Positions 43,311-55,134 of a DNA stretch of 64,000 nt are shown here, piece by piece. Each line of letters begins with the position of its first letter. The stretch's first letter is position 1. The stretch covers positions 62,001 through 126,000 of the forward strand of contig JAPDOI010000971.1 of NCBI GenBank assembly GCA_029168955.1. Reading direction: 5' to 3'. Position numbers and translations under genes: made by a program. Below the pieces are notes generated by a model. It searched no databases. It was not told where the DNA came from and saw nothing but the letters and a program-made list of their open reading frames with translations. This stretch comes from Aplectana chamaeleonis. Its lineage: Eukaryota > Nematoda > Chromadorea > Rhabditida > Cosmocercidae.

Positions 43311-45400
43311 ATTTCATCTTGGTCCGCTGATCGCTCTCGTGTCGAGAAGAATTGTCGTCCTTTGCCTATAGGTTGTGAATCATGTACCATGACTAATCAT
43401 GTTTAGCACCATGTTCCGAAGGTATCACATGGAGACCTATGATTCAAAAGGGCCGCTTCCTGCGTGCTATTTTCGGAAAACTCCATTGTTCAAAGGCGAA
43501 AACGCAGAGTGTGATAAGAGACGGTCGCCTACATACTCATTCACCAATCTCTCTATGGAGAACTTGTTTTTGGGACGGAAAAACCACAATGCTGGACATC
43601 GATTTTTGGATCAGGGTTTGAATTGTTGGTGTTTGAAGTGGAGAAAATCAAAGGCATCTTACAGTTAGCGCTTTCCTTAACGCACAAACACAGAACATAT
43701 GAAAGTGTAGACCTGTCGGAAATATTTTTGAATATGTGCCCTTCGTGTTTCCTCAGTGGTAGACATAGTTTAAAAAGAACTTTGTATCGAATCATCTCTC
43801 TTTAGAATGTTTTCATTCGTAAATGAATGATCCGGACGTCTGGCCGCCGCTCTGCGGAGACACACCCAAGCAACCAATGAAATTGACCGCTCATCAGTCT
43901 CACCGGCTGAAACTGTCAGGGAAGTTTCAGCGTGGGAACGTGGAAAATATTTGAATAAAATCATGTGTAAACACAAACACGTGAGGGTATTATACGGCTG
44001 AACGAGGAAGAAACGTTCTGGGTCAGAGATAAGGGCCGGACAGTGACATTTTTGCGGAAAACTTCAGATCGCAAGCCTCATTCGTAAAGAGAAAATTATT
44101 CGTTTTTCAGTATTCACAACTCTCTCTAAGTTACATGGAAGCAGTTTTCTGAATCTGACCACAAATTGTTTCTCCAACACAAGGAAACGTTTGAACCAGT
44201 TTATCACGCAACCACATCTGAACCTTCTATTTCTAGATGAAGAAGGAGAAGTGATGTGAAAGTGTCGGTTGAAAATAAAATGATGTATTGACAACGTGCC
44301 CAGAAATGAGAAGAAGACCTTTTGAGAAGTCTAGGCATGTTTCGACTAGGTGAGCTGAAAACACGGTTTATGTGGAACTGAGTTACAGACAGAGAAGTGG
44401 TTCTTTTGTTTAAGGAGATATGAAAGAATAAATTAATTGGTTTTTGGTGTCAATGAATTCTTTGAGCGTTCTCCTTGTTTTGGTTTCATACATGTTTGAT
44501 TTCCTGTTGTTGCGGCTCTGTTTCACACGAGAAACTGGTACGATATTGATCTAACAGCGAGATGTACCGAAAGGGCAAGGGAAATTCCCAGAAAAAATAG
44601 ATAAGGCAGAAAGTTGATGTGGACTCTAATGATAGTGCACTTTGTCTAAGGGGATTGTAAGAAGAGAAAAAATTCCAGTCTGCCGGAATATTATTCGCGG
44701 AAAATGTTTTGAATTCTTTGATATTTTCTTAGCATTATCAGATAGGAAAGTTTCTCTTGAAAGCGTCGAACGAACCTGATGAGTCAGAAGGAAGTTGCAG
44801 TAATTGGACAACGGAACTTCTCTGACTCATAAGTGGCACTTCAATAAACCTGTTGCGCAGTAGGAAGTGCTGCCCACTTGAGAAAGCAATAATAGTTCGA
44901 GAGGTGATTTCACACTACTTAACACATTTTAGGATGAAAAAAAATGGGAAGATTGGAGAGTTTCACCGGGAAAATTGGCCTGGTGCGAAATATCCTGACA
45001 ACAAAATTTTCCGTTGTTAATCAAAAATTGAAGACCCGTGTCGATCCTAGGATTCAGTAGTTAGACTACATTTCAAAGCCATTTTTAGCTTTAGCAGTTG
45101 ACGGACGCACGCCGGAAGAACGCGACGCAGGATTTCTACCCACGTCAGCAGATCATCTCAATTTTCTTTCGCTTCTTTCATCTTTAAGGATGATTTCCGA
45201 CCAGCTGTGATTAAAATATGTTATGGCCGGCTGGTAGAAAATCATGGAATTTTTCAAGGATCATTGAGAAGTAGCTGGCTTTTTATTTTGTGCTTCTTTT
45301 CGATTTTAATTCGCTTCGGATTATCCGTTGTTGGCCTTTGAGGGCCCCGTCATTGTCGATCGGTTATAGCCAGCCCGCTCGATAAGCATCTACATCATGC
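43311..45400. other. No gene recognised
   Basis: Two kilobases of AT-rich DNA with frames under 90 codons. No repeat partner, splice-flanked exon or RNA was noticed. Confidence 0.4.
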
Positions 45401-45528
45401 AGCCGAATTTAAAATGTCCACTCATGTGGCCGGACTGAGCCCCCTGGTCCGTCCTGATCCCGATACGGCCGTCCCTATCGATACGTGCTTGCTGGGGTGA
45501 ACCCCCCCTCCCATTGTGGTCGTATTGA

Positions 45529-46660
45529 GTGGCTTCCAGCCGACACACTGGGGGAGGCACAGGACGGTGCAGGGTCATTGGGGACGGGAGAGGACGGCTC
45601 AGTACGGCCTTTGGCCGACTCGACAGGGGTCTAACTTCTGCGGTATCTCTTTCCAAGCACCCACATCGCAAAAATTCATTTATTTCAGACCGGTCCAATA
45701 CTGTGGTTTACGAAAAGAGCAAAACAATTCAGCAACAGAGGCAGGATTTAGCAAAAAAAGAACAATGTTTATGCTGAGGAAAAACTGACGAAAAAGTTGC
45801 GAGCCAAAAACAAAAACGCAAAAAGGATATTAGTTGCACAAACAAAAAAAGCCAAACGTCTGATCCGATCCGCCCACTTTTCAATGATTTCCGCCACTCG
45901 TAAATCTGAAACGTTCCGGGAATGTGGCCAAAACAAACAAGAATGAAATTGGAGAACGTACCTATACCATAAAAAAACAATTACGAAAAATGCGTACGCA
46001 AGCAGCAAAAATGAAAATTGGCTACGAATTGAGGTGTACAGGATCGGCATTGCCTGCCCTTAGTTCAGTCTAAAACTACTTTTCGTAGCGGTTTTCCGGA
46101 AAAAGCTATATCAGGTACAGCGATTTTTCTTAAATTGCCACCTATGAGGGTCTGACACCAACTGCAGCAAAAAAAAAGGATCTTGTTTGCTCTCGTTGAA
46201 TCCTCTGCAGACCTTGTTCAAGGTTGCTCTCGTCTCAGGGGAGCCCCTATCGCCAACCGTCGCCAGAAGTCGCTGAGTGTGGCCGACTACCACAATGACC
46301 TCCGCTAAGTTATATGCAGTAGATGGTGCCAACTGTGAGCTGCACTTCCTCGCCACTGGGTTAATGATATGTCTGAGTGCCTCTCAAAGTTGCTTGTTGT
46401 CGCTAAGTGTCGACAAACCAAGCTTAAGTTCCCTGAATATTCTCTAGTTATCTTCTGCAGTGGGTCGTCTGCATTTGCAAACAAAGATATTACTAGACCC
46501 GGATAATGCCGCTTATACTCGCCTGCTATCATTTCAGTATAGCGCCCTTCACCAACAATGGCACACAGACGTAATCAATCGCATAATTCCACATATCCTT
46601 AACGTACTCAATTCTCCGAAAAATTCTATTTCAGTATGGTCTTTTTATCGTCTACTTTAA
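45529..46660 (+). pseudogene. Decayed protein-coding region, lysine-rich coiled-coil part
   Basis: Successive forward frames give protein-like segments interrupted by single-base shifts or stops. First comes VVYEKSKTIQQQRQDLAKKE (to ~45,770). One base over come AEEKLTKKLRAKNKNAKRIL and RLIRSAHFSMISATRKSETF (to ~45,945). A third frame has GERTYTIKKQLRKMRTQAAK up to a stop at ~46,070. Further on are LFALVESSADLVQGCSRLRG, then VNDMSECLSKLLVV, and QYSALHQQWHTDVINRIIPH. Heptad-compatible K/E/Q-rich sequence suggests a coiled coil. The family is not recognised; a transposase or a host pseudogene are both possible. F/L-rich frames on the other strand are shadows of the lysine codons. Confidence 0.45.
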
Positions 46661-47569
46661 CCGCCTTCCCTAAGATGACGCTTATCCGAGTCTTTGGATT
46701 AATCGGAAATCCGTCGAAGTCGGACGCAAAGATGACTAATTATGGCTTCCCTATCTTCATTGAAACGTGATTGAACTCGCTATGAATGCATGCTTTTTTT
46801 TTATTAAATTTTGATTTAAAAATAGCTAGACACGTCTTATTGTGGGCAGGAGAGTTAATTACTCACTTCCATTATATTTCGATTCTACAGGGCAACTTGG
46901 CGTGGGTGGAGGAGGGATGGTGGTTAAGCAGAACAATGCCGATTCATTGTTACAGACCTAGAAACAGCAGACTTTCATCTCAACCAAAAATTCTCAATGG
47001 AAATAGCCAGGTTCACAATGTGACAAATACTCTGCTGAAACTAAAACGAGTTCTTTACAGTGTGTAGAAAATACCCTAGAATCAAGAACGGCTTGTATAT
47101 TAGTGGAGCGTAGTGTGTTTATGACAGCTGAGGTGTTCGCGAACGGTGGTGTGTGATGCCAATGAAACACACCGGTGAGAAAGCCAACTCCATTAACGTC
47201 TTTTACAGCACGCTATTAACAACAACCGGAAATTCATTCATGAAACACATTCTGACTAAACGCCAAGTACAGTAAGAGGAAAAATTGCTTAGAGAACGGA
47301 TCACAAGCATAAGATTTGAGGTAGTTGTAGAGGTGTAAGGTAGAATACACCATGTGAACTTTAGTTTATTGCAAGAAACATGATTAGTACAGACACTTCC
47401 ATCCAGCAAATGAATGCTTATCAATGAGAATTAAAGTGCAGAACACAATAGTAACTCGTGAAATAGGGATGAGTAGTGTCTTTATGATGCTAACGTCCTA
47501 TGGGAGTAGTAGTAAGAACAGAAAATTAGCTTAAAAACGATAAATGGTCGGCCACATTTATCATTCGTT
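46661..47569. other. No gene recognised; isolated splice acceptor
   Basis: TTCGATTCTACAG at about 46,890 is a good acceptor sequence followed by ~60 bp open in two frames. There is no matching donor or upstream exon that I can support. Confidence 0.35.
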
Positions 47570-47691
47570 TATCTCTTCGTTCCGATAAGTAAGGCGCAGC
47601 TCGTTCGGTTCACGAGCATCGTTGTTGTCTACCAGGCACAATTACGCTTGTGAACCGAACGAGCAGCGCCTTACTTACCGGAACGAGAAGA
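47570..47691. repeat. Fold-back element
   Basis: ATCTCTTCGTTCCGATAAGT, AAGGCGCAGCTCGTTCGGTT and CACGAGC on the left pair with GTGAACCGAACGAGCAGCGC and CTTACTTACCGGAACGAGAA on the right, around a ~30-bp loop. Arms of about 46 bp with few mismatches. No other copy in the window. Confidence 0.75.
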
Positions 47692-48220
47692 TTAATTGTA
47701 GCCAAAACTTTGCTTCCTTTCAAACTGCCCGTTTTTGCGCCTACATTCAAATGCAGTTCACGATCAGGTCAGCTTTGCAGAGCTATGTGGCTCCGATGGC
47801 CAGTGGATGCTTCTCCTACTCTTCCAGTTATGCATATCAATAGCATGCAAGCATCCACAGTGCTCAATGAGTTGTGTGTAGTCTACACTGTCGCATTGCC
47901 AAATGGTTCTTCATGATATTATTATAATCATCAATACGCGGGTGGAGTACTTTCTAGCCACAGATCTGTCTCTCAATATCATTGTTTATCAAAACTAACA
48001 ATGAACTGCAGGCGGAGGTCGCTGCTGAATAGATTGTATTTTCATCTGCTATTCCTGAATCTGAAGCAAATTGCGAGTGATTTGCTGATGCGGTACGGGG
48101 ATATATTATATCACTTGTTCGCATGTTGCAGCTTGGAGTCATGGTAGTCACCCTTCTTTGACGATTCTGCAGAGCTCCTCGAGGCCTAGGGTCAATCAGC
48201 GATTCACATGCTCCTGAGTA

Positions 48221-49010
48221 ATGGCAGAAGGCACGGCGAAAATGGCTGGCACCGCTATTAGCTCAATGCTGGATGGAGAACGTAGCAGATCAAGCCGCCG
48301 GATGAGGTGCGTGATAGATGAATTCTCAGGACAGGATGGCAAGCAGGTTCTTCTCTTGTATGAGTCTGTCAGCAGTAAGTTCGACGTTACGTTGAAGCAT
48401 TAGACCATAAAATATCGCCTGGTGCTATGGTGACAGTGTTGTGTTCGCCAGCACAACGTCTCTCAATGAGTATATCGGTATATCCAGCGAAAAAAAGCAA
48501 AGAAGTCTTGTGAAGATAACTTTTAATCTTCTTGATTTCTTCCCATGACGTCTTTAGAACGATTGGCTCCATCGTTTGCTTCGGCGATTGCGAAATGTAC
48601 GTAGTTGCGCAGTGGGAGTGAATCCAGTTTTCCTTAATGAACTGCGGCACTTTGAATAATACTATAATAGAATGTGAACGAACGTTGAAGTTCCATCGGC
48701 ATGCGTAGTCAAAAATACGCATTCGCCAGAGGGTCTAGCTGAAATGGAGGTTGCAATATATTCCATTGTAGCCAGTGATAGAATGGAAGGCAGAAATCGA
48801 ATAATCGAAGTAATGTCGGAAGTCGCCGCCGCCGGAACTCAAATGAGAAAACTCTCGAGTGCTGTTTCCGTCCCAAAGAAGTTGGATTCGCAGGTCAGCG
48901 TCGGCTTTGGAATGGTGGTTACGGTACATTGGTATCGATTGATTCCGCCGCATTGCCGTCATCTTGACGTTTTCCTTCTTATTTTTGATATTCGCTTGAC
49001 TCGTATTTAG
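48221..49010 (+). CDS. Candidate two-exon gene (unknown protein)
   Basis: Exon 1 starts at an ATG (MAEGTAKMAGTAISSMLDGE) and reaches a perfect GTAAGT donor at 48,375 after 51 codons plus one base. A frame open from about 48,737 (RMEGRNRIIEVMSEVAAAGT) can be entered after GGGTCTAG with exactly two bases, restoring phase. It runs to a stop at 49,010. The acceptor is weak and the ~360-bp intron is longer than most nematode introns. No domain is recognised. A 111-codon frame on the opposite strand (48,387-48,722) overlaps the proposed intron and could instead be the real one. Confidence 0.22.
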
Positions 49011-50045
49011 GGCTTAAGCACTTGGAACACTTCTTTAACCAACTATTAAGTAATGCTAAATACTGACAAGTCTGCTGAGCTTGCTTTACTGCTTCATGCA
49101 GCGAGAAGGAAATAAGTTTTTTCCTCTAATCTTCTGAGCTTTCGTTCAATGTGCATGTGTTGACGCCTCAATTAGTGCTCATGTGCAGAAGTTGCAGGTT
49201 CACACGCCAGTGAGCAGATGTCCACAGAATGAACCCAAATTCCCAGACGGTCTGTATCTACATATTAACATAAACGGTTCTTATCCCCTACAGCAGTCTG
49301 CCAAATTTGCAAGTTGTTCATTGCACTTGCAGACGAATTCCGAGTATTACAACATTCAACCTTATTGGAATTTGAAGTGGTCACGCATGTGGAAGAACAT
49401 GAAAAAGCCCCTACTACAGCTCCAAAAATAGCGCAATCTCACAATATATGCAGCTGATTGCTGCCTTGAGAACTCTTAGGTAGCCATCCTTTTAGTCTTT
49501 CTTGTTTCGAATTCTGACGAATAGGATTGCGGTATTCCAAAAGGGTCAGTAGAAATACGTGAAAATGGTATCGTTGGGAAAATCGGTTGATAAAGATCGT
49601 TTTGAACACTGCTGCCTGGCGTCTATGTGACTTCTGAAAAAAACAAAGAATTGAATGGATGGTACTAAAAACAACACTGAAGAAACTTGTTTCTTTTGGG
49701 AGAGAGGCAGTGAACCGCGATGAAATCAGGAAGGTCTTTGGCCAGCAGTGCGAAAGGTTTTGAATGGTGAGAGGGGATGGAATACTCCTTGTTAAAAAAA
49801 AATAACGAGGCTTAGGGTTCAGCTCAGGGTTGCGGACATTTGTGAAGAAGCTATTTCTTAGCACATAAGGAAGCCTTCACTTCCTTTTAGACTCCATTTC
49901 GACTAGGTTTGATACTTCACGTAAAGGGTACAGCGACGCAACACTTGCAAGCTTTGAATGGCCGATATTTGCCTCATTGGTGTCATAAGATAGAAACTAT
50001 CTCGTGCGGTAGAGACTGTTGACCGCCTCTTTGTCACCTACTCAC
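49011..50045. other. No gene supported
   Basis: A reverse-strand frame of 141 codons (49,439-49,864) and a forward one of 82 (49,183-49,431) are open but lack motifs and splice context. Lengths like these occur by chance in DNA of this composition. Confidence 0.35.
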
Positions 50046-50364
50046 CTTCCTGATATTCAATCATTAAGTTTAATATGCTTGAGTACTCCCCTGTCATGGT
50101 AACCATATAGTGCGTTGAACCCCCAGGTCGCCCCTTCACTCGTTCAGCGATAGCGCTGACCTCGCCGTGGACTGGGAACGCATCCCCCAACCATACCATC
50201 TCGAGTCTATGCTCAGATACGCAGAAGGGTTGCAAGATGGAGCCTTGCCTTGAGACTTCCCATTCAGGAACCCTCCAAGTCTTTGCTGCAAATGACGAAA
50301 ATTCGCTCCAATGACGGTAGTTTTTGTGAAAGGTAGCAAATCTAATAAACTGAGCTAACTCCAC
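50046..50364 (-). CDS. Candidate exon (unknown protein)
   Basis: A reverse-strand frame of about 105 codons ends at a strong GTGAGT donor at 50,045, with ..GGSTHYMVTMTGEYSS and NLMIEYQEG just before it. The composition is protein-like (VWLGDAFPVHGEVSAIAERV). No acceptor is clear on its left; GTTAGCTCAG is the best. No family is recognised and no neighbouring exon could be joined. Confidence 0.25.
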
Positions 50365-51599
50365 TCCGGCTTTACTCTTTTTGTGAACTGAATCACAGAG
50401 CCAGCTGTATAGGAACTCTACTCAGCCCCTGTATGCATATCGTGTTGAACCCTCAATACCTCAATCGTAATGCGTTGATAAGTCAGATAACTTTAATCGA
50501 CTTTTTTCGAATGACCTTTATTTATCCCCTTATGGTCCGTGAAAATGCTGAGAAGCAGTAACCTCGGTTAGAGTAATTCAGAGCAAGTTCCCAAGATCCT
50601 GAATCTAGGATTAAATTAAGATCATCTGAAATTTTTCGGACTGTCTTAAAACAGAGCAGTGAGTGATAAAATAGCGTGCGGCTGGTGGACAGGGTCGTCG
50701 CAAACAGTTGAGTTGATATGGGTCGAAGAGATTTTCCTTTTTGAAGATTTTTTTTCATAATTTTTTTACGAACCTCGCTTGATGAAAAGGGAGGATATTA
50801 AGTAGAGGCCCATAAGGCAAAATAGTGCAGACTCACGAACCAGTTTTTGAGATTGCTATATTTTTTCCTCCCGTTAGCAGAAAAACTTCAATCTACATAG
50901 CTCATTGAAATGCTTGCATTTGCAAAATATGGGCCATCTGGCGCAGCTATAGATTTCCCAGATGAGTGGATACCTTTGCTCAGAGTGGATCGCCTTTAAA
51001 ATGACTAAAAACATTGTTTTACGTTTTGTTTATGGTGTAAACAACGCACTCGATCATCATGAATGACTACAACCAATCACTCTGAATGAAACTACTCCAG
51101 CAAAGTGATTGTGAGAATTTTAGTTTTAGAAGAAGACTAAATGTTTGCGAGATACGATCTGGGACTGGGCCGTCTGTTTGAATAAGTTTAGCACATAACC
51201 CTAGAAAGAAAGGCTTATCAGAAAAACTATTAAATCACTCATCTGAGATAATCCAAATTAGGTTTACCACAAGGCGTAGTCGCGGCAACAGACCAATGGG
51301 GTGCGACCAAAAAAACGAATCACCACTAAAACAGATCTCCGTTGATAGAATTTCCTGGTGGCGGTAGAAAGATGTGCATATCTGTTCCACTGATAAAATT
51401 AAAAATTCGAGTCATGCGCTTGGCGTAAGGCCTGAAGCTCCCTCATAAATCTCGGAACCACTTATCGAGGTTGTGGTTTCAGTCCTACTTACTTACGCTT
51501 CTATATCATTAAACTTGCAATCGCGACAGTTCTTATGCCCCTTGTTTCTGAACTATTGTTTTCTTTGTTTGCTTGGTGTTGCCCAGAATCTTTTATAAA
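50365..51599. other. No gene recognised
   Basis: AT-rich with short frames and T runs near 50.75 kb. No repeat partner was noticed. Confidence 0.4.
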
Positions 51600-52140
51600 G
51601 CACGGGGTGTTCCATTACATAACCACCAGCCCGGAAAACAGCATCTACAGACAAGCAAGAACTCCAATCAAATGCTGTATATGGTTCCCGGAATCTACGT
51701 CCAGAATAATGGCGAAGCACATGTTTGTGGTTTGATATCTTAATTTGGTGTCCAACAACAATATTTTATCGATTAACCCACCGTTTCGTAACCATAGAAT
51801 CATATTTAGCCGTGTGAAATCATGACTCAGTAGTCCCTTTATCCTTTGCGTTGACAAGCGACAAGGAGGCGTTGTTTAGGGATACACCCATCCAGGCTTC
51901 TAGAGCGGAAGATCTGATACCGCTCCGAGTTTCCTCGTTTGCGAACTTCATTTCTATAACCGAAGAAAAAACTAGTGATTGTGAATATAAAATTCCCTCG
52001 CAGCGAAATCGCAGTATCTTTCACAGGTTCGGAGACGAGCCTTGATGCTGGCCACGTCAAGGTACCAGCTTTACGCGATCTAATCCTTTCCCGCGTGGGT
52101 CGGTCAACGTGGTTAGTGGTGTTACTTCGCTGGAAGGTGC
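51600..52140 (+). pseudogene. Left arm of giant fold-back, carrying decayed coding sequence
   Basis: Aligns along ~540 bp with the reverse complement of the right arm. Forward translation gives ENSIYRQARTPI and, 150 bp on, IQASRAEDLIPLRVSSFANF, counterparts of GNSIYRQARTPIRWGYGF and IQVSTAEDLITLQVASFAIL on the other arm. Substitutions between the arms are often conservative, so the sequence once encoded a protein. A one-base shift after ARTPI breaks the frame in one arm relative to the other. Family not recognised. Confidence 0.55.
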
Positions 52141-52454
52141 AGTCTTATCGAGCGGCAAGTGCCAGATTAGATAGCAGATAGGTATTTAGAGTTGCCAGGC
52201 AGGCAGCTAAGTATCTACATATTTACTTACGAATGCCACTCGCAGAACGGAGTCAGTAGAGACACTTTATGGAGTCATGCTTTATTGAAGTTGCCCTGGC
52301 TTAGGTTAGTTGTTTGAACAGTAGTTGCATCTAACAAATTCAAACCTTGCCGGCATGCTTACGAACACTGATAGACTTAGCTGACTACGAGGCAGCACAC
52401 GAACACCATCTTCAACCCAATCTGGCAGTTTCAGCGCTGGAGAACAGTTTCTTG
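52141..52454. other. Central spacer of the giant fold-back
   Basis: About 300 bp between the arms. The outer parts still show traces of pairing (GTGCCAGATTAGATAG against AATCTGGCAG), while the core is unpaired and has no open frame of note. Confidence 0.6.
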
Positions 52455-53015
52455 CAGCGAAGCAACACCACTAACCGCGCTAGCCGACCCACGCATGAGT
52501 GGTTAAAGGCGGGCAACGGTGTTCCCCTGAGGTGGCCTGTTTCACAGTCGTATCCAGTCCTGTGAAATACCATTAGAAACTCTTTACTTTCAAGGTTAGG
52601 CTCATAATCGCCAGTTCTTTTTCGGTTTTGGAAATTAAGATCGCAAATGAAGCAACTTGGAGCGTTATCAGGTCTTCCGCAGTACTAACCTGGATGTGAG
52701 GTGTGAATAAGCCTCAAGAACAACATGACGTGTTTGGTCAACGTGAAGGACCAACGGACTTTAGAGGTTCCGTGTTGTTATAATTTCACACAACCGAAAT
52801 TAATTCACAGAGCGCTATCGTATAGTAAGGAAACGTTGTGCTAATCGATAAAATGTTGCTGTTGAACACTGATTCGACGTATCAAATCACAAACATGCAC
52901 TCATCCAATATTCTGGACGTAGATTCCGGAAGCCGTACCCCCATCTGATTGGAGTTCTTGCCTGTCTGTAAATGCTGTTTCCAGGGGTGATGTTATGGTT
53001 ATGAAACTACGGTAC
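52455..53015 (-). pseudogene. Right arm of giant fold-back, carrying the related coding sequence
   Basis: The reverse strand reads GNSIYRQARTPIRWGYGF followed by RNLRPEYWM and a stop, then IQVSTAEDLITLQVASFAIL with SKTEKELAIMSL. Landmarks shared with the left arm include GCGTGGGTCGG at the inner edge and GGAATCTACGTCCAGAAT near the outer edge. It is convergent with the left arm. Whether the pair arose as a transposon with very long inverted ends or as an inverted gene duplication cannot be told from sequence alone. Confidence 0.55.
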
Positions 53016-53093
53016 TTTACTGATTACTTATGGAAATACGAGACGTGTTATTTTTCCTAACATATTGCTAAATTCACGCAGCGCAAAAAGTCT

Positions 53094-53195
53094 CCTATAT
53101 CTCGCTTATTCGGAGGAATTGAGAGCTCGCACTCGGCTGGTGTTTCATAGGGTGGGTACTTCACAATTATAGGGGAATCTCAGAGTGCCTTCAAG
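53094..53195 (-). mobile_element. MITE family A fragment (A5)
   Basis: CTATATCTCGCTTATTCGGA, GAGAGCTCGCACTCGGC and AGAGTGCCTTCAA are the right-hand ~100 bp of MITE A4 at 15.8-16.2 kb. The remainder is missing; an RTE remnant begins about 40 bp further on. Confidence 0.75.
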
Positions 53196-53232
53196 GGATT
53201 CCCAACCATTTTTAAAGATTGGTGAGGTAACG

Positions 53233-54290
53233 ACTAATGGTCGAGAAAAAACGCAAGAAACAGAAACCGCTTCATCTTGCTTTTCTTGATTTAGAGAAGG
53301 CATTTGACCGGGTTCCGCATGGAGTTATCTGGTTTGCATGTCCCAGAGGAGCTTATAGACTAGGCCAAGGTTCTTTACTCTGATCCGATGATCCGAAAAG
53401 TCGGGTCGAAGCTGCTGCTGGAGCTTCGGCCAAATTTCCCATCTCCGTTGGCGTCCACCGTGGATCTGCCTTTTCTCCCCATCGTGATGGTCACCATCAC
53501 AAGAGACCTGCAGAGACCAGCGCCATGGACGCTTTTGTATGCGGATGCTTACAGCTGAAGATAAGTTGGAACTCGAGCGACAGGTGCAAGACTGGAGTCA
53601 CCGATTGTCTCGATTCGGGCTTGGATAGAAGTGAGCGTAACTCCATAAAGATTAATGGTATTAAGCACCCTCGCTTTGACGTTTTCAAGTACCTTGGCTC
53701 GACGATTGCATCTGACTGCAGTCTAGATAGTGAGGTCAACACTCCGGTCAGTGCTGCGTGGTTGAAGTGGCGGTCAACGACTGGAGTGCTATGCGACAGG
53801 AACGTGCCCGATCGTCTAAAGTCGAAGATTCACCAAAATGTGGTCCGGCCTGTCGCGCTCTATGCAGCAGAGTGCTGGCCTGCTACCAAAATAGCAGAGC
53901 GAAGGCTCGCTGTTATGGAGACGGAAATGCTGCGTTTGACAGCTGGTGTCACCCGCTTGGACCACGTCACGAACGACTAAATCAGGAAGCGTTTTGATGT
54001 TGCTCCAATTGCTGAGGAACTGCATGAATCTCGATAACCATGGTATGAGCACCTTCTTCACGCTGGAAGTGATACCGTATGCAAGGTATAGCTCAACCTT
54101 GACGTGCCTGGAAAGAGACCCAAAGGACGGCCAAGGTAGCGGTGGCTTGAAGCGCTGCACACCGATTTGAGAATAGCCGGCGTGCACCCTGATCAGGCGC
54201 ATGACAGGGAAAAATGGCGCCAAAAAAAAAAAAAAAAAAAAAAGCGGAATCCGCATTGGAGCTTGACAAACGCTGAAGAGGGAGAAGAAG
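53233..54290 (+). pseudogene. RTE lineage-1 remnant, 5'-truncated
   Basis: Forward translation starts within the RT domain (EKKRKKQKPLHLAFLDLEKA) and runs to DKR-stop at the same C-terminus as the 25.8-kb RTE. There are deletions (the segment after VIWFA), frameshifts and an in-frame TAA. Motif A is recognisable, the YADD motif is lost, and long stretches such as DVFKYLGSTIASDCSLDSEV are near-identical to the intact copy. The tail AGAGGGAGAAGAAG fits an RTE 3' end. It is 5'-truncated, as in incomplete target-primed reverse transcription. Confidence 0.95.
54222..54243 (+). repeat. A22 run inside the RTE remnant
   Basis: Twenty-two consecutive A interrupt the codons for WRQRIRKADPAL shortly before the stop codon. 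The flanks continue the RTE sequence on both sides, so this is an internal homopolymer expansion and not a poly(A) tail. Confidence 0.95.
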
Positions 54291-54932
54291 GTGGTGTAAC
54301 AATTTTTCGTAAACTTATACGCTGCTCACTATGGTATGAATTTATGGTTGTGGCAAAGTGACATCAAGCCTCTTCAATCGCGTCTGCTCCATCTACTCGA
54401 CTGAATCGGATGAGGAGATCATACCTTCATTGGGTACAAAACTTGGACCCTCCACCGGACTTTGTTCCTCCGATACCTTATGTACCTCTCAAGACATTCA
54501 CTAAGCTTCTTCAGACAGCTTCGCAGCACCTAAGCTTCTTCTGTTGTCATATGCCCTATCAGTTCGCATGTACATCGAGAAGGAGTAGCGTAAGAAGTGG
54601 CACTAAACAAAGGCAGTGCAATTATCTGTGAGAACGACATGAATGCGGGATCGCCTGAATGCACGTTGTGCGGCTGATGTTTAGGGGAAACGACGCTCTA
54701 ATATGCCATGAAAATATGAATCGTATAGCTTGTATGTGCGAATTGACAATAACGACTAAAATTGCATGCATTTAGCGGCGGTCACAAGGCAGAACGTCTT
54801 CCTCTATGCATCTTAATTTTGCGAGAAGAGGCTGCAACTTTATTACAGGGGTGATATCCACCGACGCGTAAGGTGCTTCACCAAACACTCAGAATCTCGT
54901 TAGAATAGGGAGGTTTTTACTGAGATACATAT
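54291..54932. other. No gene recognised
   Basis: Short frames only. TATGAATCGTATAGCTTG and neighbouring sequence show no partner in the window. Confidence 0.4.
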
Positions 54933-55134
54933 AGTGGAGTCCACCAAGAGTGTCTCATTTACTTATCAATGAGAAGCGGTCGATTGGAGATCAATGAACA
55001 TGAAACTCATTGCAGCACAACCGCTCTTTCTCAATCGGTATCGAGCGTGCTGGTATGGGATTCATGCAGATTGATCCCCAGCCGACCGCTTCTTATTGAT
55101 AAGTAAATGAGACACTCTTGGCGGACTCCACTTT
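54933..55134. mobile_element. Small TIR element (~200 bp) with ~50-bp ends
   Basis: AGTGGAGTCCACCAAGAGTG, TCTCATTTACTTATCAATGA and GAAGCGGTCG on the left are matched almost perfectly by CGACCGCTTCTTATTGATAA and GTAAATGAGACACTCTTGGC + GGACTCCACT on the right. A TA lies at each edge, which would fit Tc1/mariner-type insertion. No coding capacity. Confidence 0.85.

Noticed and set aside
45729..46050. Reverse-strand frames resembling a membrane protein (F/L-rich, 80-93 codons)
   Set aside because: They are the antisense of a lysine-rich forward coding stretch (AAA/AAG reads TTT/CTT), which explains the hydrophobic appearance.
49439..49864. 141-codon reverse-strand frame
   Set aside because: No motif or splice context; about two frames of this length are expected by chance in 64 kb at this base composition.
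54222..54243. Poly(A) tail of a processed pseudogene or LINE
   Set aside because: RTE coding sequence continues in order on both sides of the A run and the RTE stop codon lies downstream of it.
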